Assembly (NCBI GenBank): GCA_016714005.1
Contig: JADJOA010000014.1
Location: forward strand, 620,001-684,000
Reading direction: 5' to 3'
Length of the DNA stretch: 64,000 nt
Origin: Bacteroidota bacterium
GTDB lineage: Bacteria > Bacteroidota > Bacteroidia > AKYH767-A > OLB10
This document shows, one piece after another, positions 50,270-59,941 of this stretch. The notes beneath the pieces were generated by a model, which saw nothing but the letters and a program-made list of their open reading frames with translations, did no database searches and was not told where the DNA came from. The position numbers and the translations under genes are program-made. Each line of letters opens with the position of its first letter. Position 1 is the stretch's first letter.

Positions 50270-51931
50270 ATGAAAAAAATATTATTGATCATTTTGACCC
50301 TTGCATCTGCATATATATACTCTCAGCCCATAACACATACATGGGCAACCAGTGTGGGGGGGTTAAATTCTTCTGACGACAAAATGAGAACGGTTGTTGA
50401 CAACCTTGGAAACATTTACGTAATTGGCGAGTTTCAGGGAACAAAAACCTTTGGTTCAACATCATTAACTTCTATTGGTAACCGGGATGCTTTTGTAGCC
50501 AAGTTCTCAAATACAGGGCTTGCCAGTGGGCTATAAAATGTAGTGGGCCAAGTTTTACCACGGTTAAAGCAGGTGGCATTACTATAGATAACAACTATAA
50601 CTTATATATAACCGGCTATTATTCCCAGTCATTAACTGTAGGAACCCAAACTATTACTGCTTCGGGGCAAGAGGACATTTTTTTTGCGAGGTTAGATAAT
50701 GCTGGTAATTGTGTTTGGTTAAAACTGCCGGGTTTCTATTTGCTGACAAGGCAAACGATATTATATTTAATGGCAACGGCTACATTTATGTTACAGGCAC
50801 TTTTGAAAATATCGCTTATTTTGACGCTACCACAACAGCAACAAGCCCAAGTTCAACAGTTGATATTTTTCTTGCCAAGTATGATTTAGGAGGTAATTTA
50901 GCCTGGGTAAAATCTGCTGGAGGTAATTCTCCTAATGATGTTGCATTAGCTTTAAAGGTTGATAATTTAGGTAACGCGGTTGTATCGGGATACTTTTCGG
51001 GCAGCGCCACATTTGGCGCATTGCCTGCAATTAATAGCCTTGGTTTTGGCGATTTATTTGTTGCAAAATATGATGGAGCTGGGAATACCTCATGGGTAAC
51101 CCGTGCAGGAGGTGCCGGTCAGGATGAGGGAAGAGGACTTGGATTGGATGCTCAGAATAATGTTTTTGTTGTAGGTAATTATAGCGACACCATAGTTGTA
51201 AATGGAACACAACTAAATGACAATGGCTATACAAATGTATTTTTCTAAAGTTGAATACCTCGGGTGTGATACAATATGCCAAAAGAGTAGGAGGAGGGTC
51301 TCCTGATTTTGCCAATGATATTGCCGTTGAACCAGGAGGACATTTTTACATTACAGGATTTTTTACAGGCTCAGCAACATTTGGCACTGCGGCAAATGGA
51401 AACGGAGCAGCTCCCTCTCTCTCTGCAAGCCCCGCCTCTAACGTTGAAGCTTATGTAGCTAAATACGGTGGAACCGGAAATCCATTGTGGGCTTTTAAAA
51501 TGGGTAATACAGGGGCTGATATGGGTAAAGCTTTGGCGGCAATCGGATCCGGAAAAGTAATTTCTGTGGGTCAGTTTGCTGGTTCTGTTACAATGGGGTC
51601 AACCACCTTAACTTCTTCCATTTTTGGAAGTTATATAACAGAGCTTAACGGAGGCACATTGGGATTGTATAGCAAGGATCAGGTTTATACACTTAAATCT
51701 TATCCAAACCCCGCTGTTAATTCTGTTAAAGTTGAATTGCCTTTTATTTTAAATGAATCTTTATCATCTGAAATTTCCAATTTAAAAGGACAAGTAATTT
51801 CTGATAATAATTTAACAATGAATGCTGACAGAACTGTAACCATTAATTTTAAAAATCTTCCGTCAGGAGTTTACACCGTTAGGTTATTTAGTAAATCTTT
51901 TGAGAGTACAAGTAAAGTTATAGTAGAATAA
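50270..51931 (+). CDS. Secreted T9SS protein with SBBP-type beta-propeller repeats (three frame breaks)
   Basis: Signal peptide ends YIYSQP; the body is a row of SBBP-like units, each with a G-N-(I/V)-Y-V-(I/T)-G-x-(F/Y) strand and a F-(V/F)-A-K-(F/Y) strand (for example NLGNIYVIGEFQGTKTFGS, NGYIYVTGTFENIAYFDA). A T9SS sorting domain ends it (KSYPNPAVNSVKVELPF to SSKVIVE-like). Breaks: G lost at 50516-50518, A lost near 50723-50726 (TTAAAACTG), T lost near 51241-51245. About 553 residues after repair. Target of export unknown. Confidence 0.85.
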
Positions 51932-51948
51932 TTTTTAAATAATTTTCA

Positions 51949-51992
51949 ATAACCTGCTTTCGGTTTTTACGTTAAGCAGGTTATATTTTTTA
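51949..51992 (+). terminator. Intrinsic terminator after the SBBP gene
   Basis: 11-bp stem (51949-51959 with 51974-51984), loop of 14 bases, then ATTTTTTAG. It is 17 bases beyond the stop at 51931. Confidence 0.78.
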
Positions 51993-52028
51993 GATAGATT
52001 AATCATTCAAAACCACTGTTACAATTTT

Positions 52029-53117
52029 ATGAATAAGAATAATTACTGCATTATTATGGCAGGAGGAATTGGCAGCCGCTTTTGGCCCATGAGCCGTAAT
52101 GCTTTTCCAAAACAATTTCTTGATATTTTAGGAACAGGTCATACTTTGCTTCAGCAAACGTACATGAGGTTTTTAAAAATTTGCCCGCATGAAAACATTT
52201 TTATTGTAACCAATGAAGGGTATGTTGATTTGGTAAAACTAAACCTGCCCGACTTGCCTGCGTCAAATATTTTAGGGGAGCCCCTACGAAGAAATACTGC
52301 ACCCTGTGTGGCTTATGCTGCATATAAAATAGCCAGCAAAAATCCTGATGCAAATATTGTTGTTGCACCCAGCGATCATGTTATTGCAAAAGAAAACGCC
52401 TTTATAGAAGCTATTCAAAAGGGACTTGAGTTTACAAAAGGCAGCGATGCACTTTTAACATTAGGAATAAAACCAAGCAGACCCGATACGGGTTATGGTT
52501 ACATACAATTTGTGGATGATGGCAATAAAGAAACAAACCACATATTAAAGGTTAAAACTTTTACTGAGAAGCCTAATTTAGAGATGGCTAAATTTTTTCT
52601 GCAAACGGGAGAGTTTGTTTGGAATGCAGGAATCTTTTTATGGAATTTAAAATCCATAACAGAAGCCATCAAAAACTATTTACCCGAAATGCACCACATT
52701 TTTTCTGAAGGCGCTGATAAGTATTACACCGAAAAGGAAGTAGATTTTATTCGAAACGCATATACACAATGTACCAACATATCAATAGATTTTGGCGTGA
52801 TGGAAAAGGCAAAAAATGTATATGTTATGAGTGCTGATTTTGGCTGGAGTGATTTGGGCACTTATGGTTCATTATATGAGCACATAAAACATGATGAAAG
52901 TAAAAATGCAGTAGTTGGAAAAAATGTAATGCTCTACGATTCTAAAAACTGCATTGTAAACATGCCTCACGAAAAATTGGTAGTGTTGCAAGGGCTTGAT
53001 GATTACATTGTGGTAGAAGCCGAAAATATTTTGCTTGTTTGCAAAAAGCAGGATGAGCAGCAAATAAGGCAATTTGTAAACGATGTTAAAGTGAATAAGG
53101 GAGAGAAGTTTGTTTAG
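52029..53117 (+). CDS. manC: Mannose-1-phosphate guanylyltransferase
   Basis: Makes GDP-mannose from mannose-1-phosphate and GTP for glycan synthesis. Nucleotide-binding start IIMAGGIGSRFWPMSRNAFP, RPDTGYGYI and FTEKPNLEMA motifs; FGWSDLGTYGSLYEH near the end is typical. 362 residues, the short GMP-only form (no isomerase domain). Confidence 0.94.
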   Translation: MNKNNYCIIMAGGIGSRFWPMSRNAFPKQFLDILGTGHTLLQQTYMRFLKICPHENIFIVTNEGYVDLVKLNLPDLPASNILGEPLRRNTAPCVAYAAYKIASKNPDANIVVAPSDHVIAKENAFIEAIQKGLEFTKGSDALLTLGIKPSRPDTGYGYIQFVDDGNKETNHILKVKTFTEKPNLEMAKFFLQTGEFVWNAGIFLWNLKSITEAIKNYLPEMHHIFSEGADKYYTEKEVDFIRNAYTQCTNISIDFGVMEKAKNVYVMSADFGWSDLGTYGSLYEHIKHDESKNAVVGKNVMLYDSKNCIVNMPHEKLVVLQGLDDYIVVEAENILLVCKKQDEQQIRQFVNDVKVNKGEKFV

Positions 53118-53175
53118 TATTTTCTTTTGTTTATTTCTTCATTTTAAGTTCTCAATAAAATTTGAGGTCTAACGT

Positions 53176-53183
53176 TACTTTTG
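53176..53183 (+). promoter_or_regulatory. Putative -7 promoter element
   Basis: TACTTTTG, an exact TAnnTTTG match, 13 bases before the ATG at 53197. No clear -33 at standard spacing. Confidence 0.35.
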
Positions 53184-53196
53184 GTTCGTACTGTAA

Positions 53197-53847
53197 ATGC
53201 GTAAACCGGTTTTAATAACATCCCTTTTGTTTTTCGCTTCAATTATTTGCTGCAGCGCGCAATTTCTGGATACGCTAAAACGAAGTTTTCAAACAAAGCC
53301 CAAACTTTTTTTTCAGTTAGATTCTTACAACAGTATTGTAACCGGTGCAAGAGCTAATGCAAAAGGAATTAAAACCGGGCTCGATTTTAATAAGAAGATT
53401 AGGCTTGGCATTGGCTACTTTTGGTTAAACCCTGATGTGGTTGAAAAAAGAATTATTAATGATGATGATACAGTGCGTGCTCAACTTAAATCAAGTTATC
53501 TTACCTTGGGCGCTGAGTATGTTTTGCTGAACGATAACCCTTGGCAGGTTACCGTACCTGTGCATTTTGGTTTTGGAAAATCTTACTTTATTTATCCTGA
53601 TACCACTACCGGAAAGGATGAACGCATTTACTCAAACCCTATTGTTTTGTTTGAACCTGCTGTTACCGGGCATTATAAAGTTATTAAGTGGGTTGGTGTT
53701 GGCTTTGGTGTTGGTTATCGCATCATGCTAAAAAATAATCCCGAGGTGAGGGATAATTTCAATTCGCCTATTTATGTTTTAAGAATTAAAATTTTCTTTG
53801 ACGAAATTTATTATTCCGTTTTCCCTAAACAGCGTAAGAACACATAA
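53197..53847 (+). CDS. Outer-membrane beta-barrel-like protein, unknown
   Basis: 216 residues: signal peptide (cut near CCSAQ), then alternating polar/hydrophobic strands (TVPVHFGFGKSYFIYPD, WVGVGFGVGYRIML, PIYVLRIKIFFDEIYYSVF) as in a small barrel. No named family recognised. It precedes cysC by 22 bases, so it might be in the same operon. Confidence 0.65.
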   Translation: MRKPVLITSLLFFASIICCSAQFLDTLKRSFQTKPKLFFQLDSYNSIVTGARANAKGIKTGLDFNKKIRLGIGYFWLNPDVVEKRIINDDDTVRAQLKSSYLTLGAEYVLLNDNPWQVTVPVHFGFGKSYFIYPDTTTGKDERIYSNPIVLFEPAVTGHYKVIKWVGVGFGVGYRIMLKNNPEVRDNFNSPIYVLRIKIFFDEIYYSVFPKQRKNT

Positions 53848-53869
53848 ATTTACACTATAAAAAAAGCAA

Positions 53870-54463
53870 TTGAATAAATTTATTCCCATCCAAAATTTTA
53901 GTGTAAATAAACAACAAAGACGGCAACTTAAACGTCATCGGTCATTTGTACTTTGGTTTACAGGTTTATCGGGTGCAGGCAAAAGCACCATTGCCAATTA
54001 TCTAGAAAAAAAATTATTTGAAAGTGCTTTTCACACAATGGTTTTAGACGGTGATAATGTCAGAAACGGGCTCAATAACAATCTTGGATTTAGTGACGAA
54101 GACAGGGCAGAAAACATAAGACGGGTTGCTGAAGTAAGCAAATTGTTTGTAGAGGCTGGTGTAGTCGTAATCACATCTTTTATTTCGCCATTTAAAAAAG
54201 ACAGAGAATTTGCGCGAAGTATTTTTGGAGAAAATGAGTTTTTTGAAATTTTTATTGATTGCCCTTTCGAAGAGTGCCGCAAACGTGATGTGAAGGGACT
54301 TTATGCAAAAGCGCAATTGGGTGAAGTAAAAAAATTTACAGGAATAGATTCTGCGTATGAAAAACCTATTGCTCCGGACTTGATAGTAAATACGTCATTT
54401 GAAAGCATAGAGGATTGCGTTGAGAAAATATTTAATTTGGCAAAGCAAAAAGCAGCATTGTAA
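53870..54463 (+). CDS. cysC: Adenylylsulfate kinase CysC
   Basis: Phosphorylates APS to PAPS. P-loop GLSGAGKSTIANYLEKKL, DGDNVRNGLNNNLGFSDEDR and FKKDREFARSIFG are family signatures. 197 residues; TTG start (53870) because MNKFIPIQNF has no nearer in-frame ATG. Three bases before cysD. Confidence 0.93.
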   Translation: MNKFIPIQNFSVNKQQRRQLKRHRSFVLWFTGLSGAGKSTIANYLEKKLFESAFHTMVLDGDNVRNGLNNNLGFSDEDRAENIRRVAEVSKLFVEAGVVVITSFISPFKKDREFARSIFGENEFFEIFIDCPFEECRKRDVKGLYAKAQLGEVKKFTGIDSAYEKPIAPDLIVNTSFESIEDCVEKIFNLAKQKAAL

Positions 54464-54466
54464 TCA

Positions 54467-55372
54467 ATGATTTTTTATAACCTTAATCATTTAAGAGAAT
54501 TAGAAAGCGAAGCTATACATGTATTGCGCGAAGCTGCTGCCAACTTTAACAATCTGGCACTTCTTTTTTCAGGCGGTAAAGATTCAATTGTACTTACCCA
54601 TTTGGCTCGTAAAGCGTTTTATCCTGCGCGTATTCCTTTTCCTCTGTTGCACATAGATACAGGGCATAATTTTCCGGAAACCCTTTTGTTCAGAGATTCA
54701 TTTGCGGAGAAAATGGAAGTAAATTTATTGATAAGGCATGTGGATGATACTATTAAAAGCGGTAGAGTAGTGGAAGAAACAGGTATTAATGCCAGCCGTA
54801 ATTCATTGCAAACAACAACCCTGCTTGATGCCATTGAAGAGTTTCAGTTGGAAGCCTGTATTGGCGGAGCGCGTAGAGACGAGGCAAAAGCAAGAGCTAA
54901 AGAAAGATTTTTTTCGCACCGCAATTCGTTTGGCGAATGGGAACCCAAAAACCAAAGACCTGAGTTATGGAGTTTGTTTAATGCACGCAAACAATATGGC
55001 GAGCATTTTAGGATATTTCCATTAAGTAACTGGACCGAGTTAGATGTGTGGCAATACATTTCGATGGAAAAAATAAACATACCCAACATTTATTTTTCGC
55101 ATGAGCGCGAGTGCATATTGCGCAACAATATGATTATTGCCAATTCAGATTTTTTGCAGAAAAAAACAAACGAGCCTGTAGAAAAAATGCGTGTTCGCTA
55201 CCGTACGGTTGGTGATATGACCTGTACCGGAGCCATGATTTCTTACGCTGCTTCCATTGAAGAAATTATTCTGGAAATTGCAGGCAGTAATACTACAGAG
55301 CGTGGTACAAGACATGATGATAAAAGATCGGAAGCGGCAATGGAGGAAAGAAAAAGGCAAGGGTATTTTTAA
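54467..55372 (+). CDS. cysD: Sulfate adenylyltransferase subunit 2 CysD
   Basis: Catalytic subunit of ATP sulfurylase: sulfate plus ATP to APS. PP-loop LLFSGGKDSIVLTHLARKAF, the FPLLHIDTGHNFPETL block, GGARRDEAKARAKER and C-terminal RGTRHDDKRSEAAMEERKRQ. 301 residues, intact. It normally works with the GTPase CysN, which is usually next but is absent here. Confidence 0.95.
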   Translation: MIFYNLNHLRELESEAIHVLREAAANFNNLALLFSGGKDSIVLTHLARKAFYPARIPFPLLHIDTGHNFPETLLFRDSFAEKMEVNLLIRHVDDTIKSGRVVEETGINASRNSLQTTTLLDAIEEFQLEACIGGARRDEAKARAKERFFSHRNSFGEWEPKNQRPELWSLFNARKQYGEHFRIFPLSNWTELDVWQYISMEKINIPNIYFSHERECILRNNMIIANSDFLQKKTNEPVEKMRVRYRTVGDMTCTGAMISYAASIEEIILEIAGSNTTERGTRHDDKRSEAAMEERKRQGYF

Positions 55373-55426
55373 TTTTCTTCTTTTCAGTTTTTAACAGATT
55401 ACTTAAAAAACATTTCATCCAAACAC

Positions 55427-55458
55427 TTGGTAATTCAGGTTTTGGTTTAATATCTTAG
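55427..55458 (+). promoter_or_regulatory. Putative Bacteroidota promoter
   Basis: TTG at 55427-55429, 21 bases, TATCTTAG at 55451-55458 (one mismatch to TAnnTTTG). About 30 bases before the ATG at 55489. Confidence 0.45.
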
Positions 55459-55488
55459 CCAAATAATCTTTTTATTATTTTACTCTTA

Positions 55489-56355
55489 ATGAAACAATTC
55501 AGGATTACATTTTTAATTGTATTTGTTTTTTCTTTTTCATCTCATCGACTTTTCTCGCAGGGTAAAACCGGAATATTTATAGGTGGTGGAGCCATGTTTT
55601 ACAATGGCGATTTAGATGACAGAACCAATACTATTTTTGCAAACGGTTCTTTCTTTCATCCTTATGGTACAGCCGGTGCTTCGTTTTGGCTCACCGGGCG
55701 TATTGAAGGTGTATTGAGTTATGCTCACGGCACCATAAGCGCTGCCGATTCTATTTCAACACAAAAAGTTAACTACAGCCGTAACCTTAGTTTTAAATCA
55801 ACTATTGATGAGCTTAAATTACATTTTGAATTTAACGTAAACCATCGTTTCGAACGCAGGCTTGTTAACCCCTTCTTTTCTTTAGGCGTAGCATTCTTTC
55901 ACTTTAACCCCAAAGCACAAATGGGCGATACCTGGTATGAACTGCAACCACTCGGCACCGAAGGACAAAATTTAACTGGCAGTAATGTTAAACCATATAA
56001 GCTCAACCAAATGGCTATACCTATTGGCACTGGAATTTCGTTTAGTGTAAGCAGGAATGTGCGCCTCAAGGTGGGATTATGCCATCGGTTTTTATTTACC
56101 GATTACTTGGATGATGTTGCAGGAAATTATCCCGATTTAGAATCGCTTTCTTCAACCACCAATGGCGATGTGGCAGTGGCATTATCAAACAGGCGCATAG
56201 ATGGTAAATACCCTGCGCCCGGGCAACAGCGCGGAAGCAGCAAATACAAAGACTCTTACACAACAATAGATTTTTCAATAATTTTTAATCCGGGTATAAT
56301 CAAGTGCCCCGCATCATTTAAAAGTACGAGACCTACCAGAAGAAACAGAGGATAA
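55489..56355 (+). CDS. Outer-membrane beta-barrel protein (DUF6089-like)
   Basis: 288 residues: signal peptide ending LFSQ, GIFIGGGAMFYNGDLDD near the mature N-terminus, and a series of amphipathic strands (FFSLGVAFFHFNPKAQMGDT, GTGISFSVSRNVRLKVGLCH) ending with DSYTTIDFSIIFNPG. Resembles the DUF6089 barrel family; function unknown. Intact. Confidence 0.7.
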   Translation: MKQFRITFLIVFVFSFSSHRLFSQGKTGIFIGGGAMFYNGDLDDRTNTIFANGSFFHPYGTAGASFWLTGRIEGVLSYAHGTISAADSISTQKVNYSRNLSFKSTIDELKLHFEFNVNHRFERRLVNPFFSLGVAFFHFNPKAQMGDTWYELQPLGTEGQNLTGSNVKPYKLNQMAIPIGTGISFSVSRNVRLKVGLCHRFLFTDYLDDVAGNYPDLESLSSTTNGDVAVALSNRRIDGKYPAPGQQRGSSKYKDSYTTIDFSIIFNPGIIKCPASFKSTRPTRRNRG

Positions 56356-56403
56356 AGAAATTTTTTTGATTTACTACTTCAAAAAACTTCTCTTTTCAAA
56401 AAA

Positions 56404-58933
56404 TCACATACTCATGTCAATACCTTCGGTATTAACCTTTGTGTTTTTGCGTTTAAACAAAGAAACATCTGCCTTCCCAAAACGATAATTGAAGTTTAAT
56501 CTTAAAACCTGTGCATCACGTTTGCGAAGTGATGTTTGCACAAAATAATCTGATTCACTGTACTGCTCATTTTTCTTAGTTGCGAAAACATCACTCACAC
56601 TAAGAGTTACCGAAGCAGCTTTGTTTTTTAAAAACTCATACTTAACTGCAACCTCTGCACCGTAGTTGGGTAAATTATAACCTTGCAAAGTGCTTCCCTG
56701 TTGCCCGAAAAAAGCCACCACCTCCACCACCCATCATACCTCTACCACCACCTTGTTGAGTGTTTTGGTTAAGAGCAGTTTTAGATTGATAATCTCCGCT
56801 TACCTGTACGGTAAAATTTTTAGGCAGTTTAAAATTCAAATTCAGTTTGGTAAACCAACTGAATTGCTCATTGGTTAAACCCGATTGAATGTTCTCGCCA
56901 TCAATAATACTATTGTATGCGGTTATGTTAAAAGTTAAATCGAGCCAACTTGCTACGCTATTTTGCGAAGTAAGTTCAGCACCATAAGCTATACTTTGGT
57001 CGGCATTGGCGTATGTACTAATAAGTGTAAGTATTTTTACGGTTGAAAGTATGTAACTCGGATAACTCAATAGAGTTTGTAAACTCCGGGTCGAGAAAAG
57101 GGTTGCCTTTAGAAATATTAACTGAATCGGAATAATCGGGGAAAGGAATAATCTGAAAAAAACTCGGGCGATTTATTTTACGTGTGTAGTTAAGTTGCAA
57201 GTCATTTTTCTCATCCAATTTATAACTTAAAAACAAACTAGGGAATAAACTCACCGGAAAATTATTGTCAAACTTTTGTTTTGTGAGTGTGAGTTCTCCT
57301 TCAAAGAATGAGCTCTCTGCACGCAAGCCTAACTGGTAACCTAACTTTTTATACTTATTGCTCACTGTTGCATAGGCAGCATACACCTGGTCTGTGTAAG
57401 TGTAGCTGTTAGTTGTTTTAATCTGCTCTTCGTAAGTACTCGTATTTTTATTAAGCAAATAGTTTCTACTAGTGTTTCATACAGCCTCATTGCTACTCTT
57501 GCACCTGTTTCTAATTTCCAGTTTTCTTTAAGCGGATTTACAAAATCTATTTGCGAAGTAATAAAATCATTACCTCCTTCATTGGTCTGTAGTTCATCTG
57601 AGGTTGAAACAACTTCATTCCCTGTATTCAAATAATCTGTATGATAGTTTCCTTCGGTTTTAAAATCAGAGGTCATGTAATTTGCATCGGCAGTAAGTTC
57701 TTTTCCTTCTTTAGGGAACAAACGTTTGTAAGAAAACGAGCCACCTTTATTAAAAAAATTTCTTTCTGTTAAACTTTGTCTGTCATACAAGGATGAATTT
57801 ATAAATGACTCATATATAGTGTCCGTTCTTGTCATCAAGTTGTCTTCGGGTTTAAACTGCCCGCGGTTATAACTGGCCGATAGTGTTATTGTATTCCTGT
57901 TATCAATAAAATAATCAATGCCGCCCCTGACAAAACCGAAAAAACCATTGGTTAAAGATTTTGAGTTTTGTGTTACAGTTGTTAATGGACTACCGGTTAA
58001 ATAATCTCTTTCAGTAATGCCTGCACCTTTAGATTTTCGCTGGTTTAAATTTCCACTTGCAAACACATTAAACTTTCCTTCACGCGCATTCAGGTCAATG
58101 CCGGAATTAATCCTGCCGCGTGAATCAACACCTGCTCTCACATTGCCATTGTAACCAATCTTCCTGTTTTTCTTCAACACAATGTTTAATATACCTGAGC
58201 CACCCCCGCTTGCATCGTACTTTGCCGATGGGTTTGTAATTACCTCTACTTCCTGTATGGCATCAGCAGGTATTTGGTCAAGTGATAGGGTGGTGGGTCT
58301 GCCATCAACAAATACTTGTGGTGCTGCATTGCGCATGGTTAGATTGCCATCTATATCCACATTTACTGATGGAGCATTTTTTAAAGCGTCTTCGGCCGTG
58401 GTGCCCGTTGCCACTGGGTTTTTTTCAAAATTGTAAACTTTTTTATCTAACTTTAACTCGTAAGCAGGTGCGCTGCCGTCAATATTCACAGTTCCAAGTG
58501 CAATGGCATCAGGTTCTAATTTTATATTACCTAAGTCTTTGTCCACCGCATTCATCATTTGCTGCATGCCTTGTCCCTGGTTTAAATTAAAGCTGATGGC
58601 CTGCGAGTATGGCTTGTAGCCCATCAATACAATTTTTAAAGTAAATTTTCCCATTAAGGGCAACTCCGTTAAATTAAAATCTCCGTTACCACCCGTAAGC
58701 ATACCCGTTATCAATGCTTCTTTGTTTTCTCCTGATACCGAATCTTTTTTTGTTTGTGTTATCTGCACCGCGGCAAACTCAACCGGTTTATTGGTTTTGG
58801 CATCTATTACCTTACCATAAAATCTCCCTATATTCATATTACGGTTTTGCATCCGTGCACCCATTGGCATTTGCGCAAATAGCTGATTAGTGATAATTAA
58901 AAACAAAAGTGCGGTTGTGTGCTTAATGCTCAT
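56404..58933 (-). CDS. Outer-membrane TonB-dependent-receptor-like beta-barrel protein (three or more frame breaks)
   Basis: Signal peptide ends LFAQ; carboxypeptidase-regulatory domain (FYGKVIDAKTNKPVEFAAVQ); a plug (TTAEDALKNAPSVNVDIDGN, VFVDGRPTTLSL, IQEVEVITNPSAKYDASGGG, GILNIVLKKN); then a long barrel (outer membrane beta-barrel family). The end is FKRKNTKVNTEGIDMSM. Breaks lie near 57455-57480, 57050-57070 and 56710-56720; pieces on both sides overlap and connect (IDGENIQSGLTNEQFSWFT; LQGYNLPNYGAEVAVKYEF). About 840 residues. Ligand unknown. Confidence 0.88.
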
Positions 58934-59102
58934 AGAAAAAAATTTAGGCTAAAATATTTTAATTGAGTAAGAGAATGAATAGAAAAACGTTAACTAATCT
59001 GAATTGCTAATGAATAACAGATCACTTACAGTTAATAATTTTTTATCAGTGTATGAAAAGCTGTCCTCATTATGATTTAATTAGAAACCGAAAATATTTT
59101 AA

Positions 59103-59900
59103 ATGGAACTCTTCCACATAGGTTTTATTTCTGTTAGGTTTTTAGATATACTTGATATATTAATTGTTGCATTTCTTCTCTACAAACTTTACCAGTTACT
59201 AAAGGGAGGTGTAGCCATGAACATTTTTATTGGCATAATTATTATTTATTTTTTGTGGTGGCTGCTTGTAAAAGTTTTAGATATGCAATTGCTTGGCGCC
59301 ATACTAGGGCAGTTTATTGGAGTTGGTGTTATTGCTATGGTTGTACTCTTTCAGCAGGAAATACGCAGGTTCTTAATTTTCTTGGGCACCAATTCTATTT
59401 TGTCTAAAAACAGCTTTACAAAGCAAATTTTACCTTGGAACTGGAAACTTCAAACGGCAGAACCTATTAACATTAATCCTGTTATTAAGGCATGTGTTAG
59501 TATGAGCAAAACAAAAACAGGGGCCATAATAGTTATTGCGCGAAAAACAGATTTGGCATTATTTGAGGGCACGGGGGATTTAATGGAAGCCGATGTGAGT
59601 AAACGTTTGCTTGAAAGTATTTTTTTTAAAAACAGCCCACTTCACGATGGGGCAGTTATCATAAACAATAACAAAATAAAAGCTGCACGCTGTGTGCTGC
59701 CTGTTACCGAACGGCTTGATATACCTGCTCAATATGGAATGCGCCACCGTGCAGCCATTGGGGTTACCGAGCAAAGTGATGCTGTTGCTGTAATTGTTTC
59801 CGAAGAAAACGGGCAGATAGCTTACGCATCAAATGCCGAACTCTATCCTAACCTGACAGCCGAAGAATTGGAAAAAAGATTGAGAGTAGATTTGAATTAG
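59103..59900 (+). CDS. cdaA: Diadenylate cyclase CdaA-like (c-di-AMP synthase)
   Basis: Makes cyclic di-AMP from two ATP. Three N-terminal membrane segments (about residues 10-95), then a DAC domain with the DGA motif in SPLHDGAVIINNNKIKAARC and the RHR motif in GMRHRAAIGVTEQSDAVAVI. 265 residues, intact. It lies alone before a two-component pair on the same strand. Confidence 0.94.
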   Translation: MELFHIGFISVRFLDILDILIVAFLLYKLYQLLKGGVAMNIFIGIIIIYFLWWLLVKVLDMQLLGAILGQFIGVGVIAMVVLFQQEIRRFLIFLGTNSILSKNSFTKQILPWNWKLQTAEPININPVIKACVSMSKTKTGAIIVIARKTDLALFEGTGDLMEADVSKRLLESIFFKNSPLHDGAVIINNNKIKAARCVLPVTERLDIPAQYGMRHRAAIGVTEQSDAVAVIVSEENGQIAYASNAELYPNLTAEELEKRLRVDLN

Positions 59901-59941
59901 TATAAATTCAAACCTTTCCTTTCAAATTCTATATTTACAAA

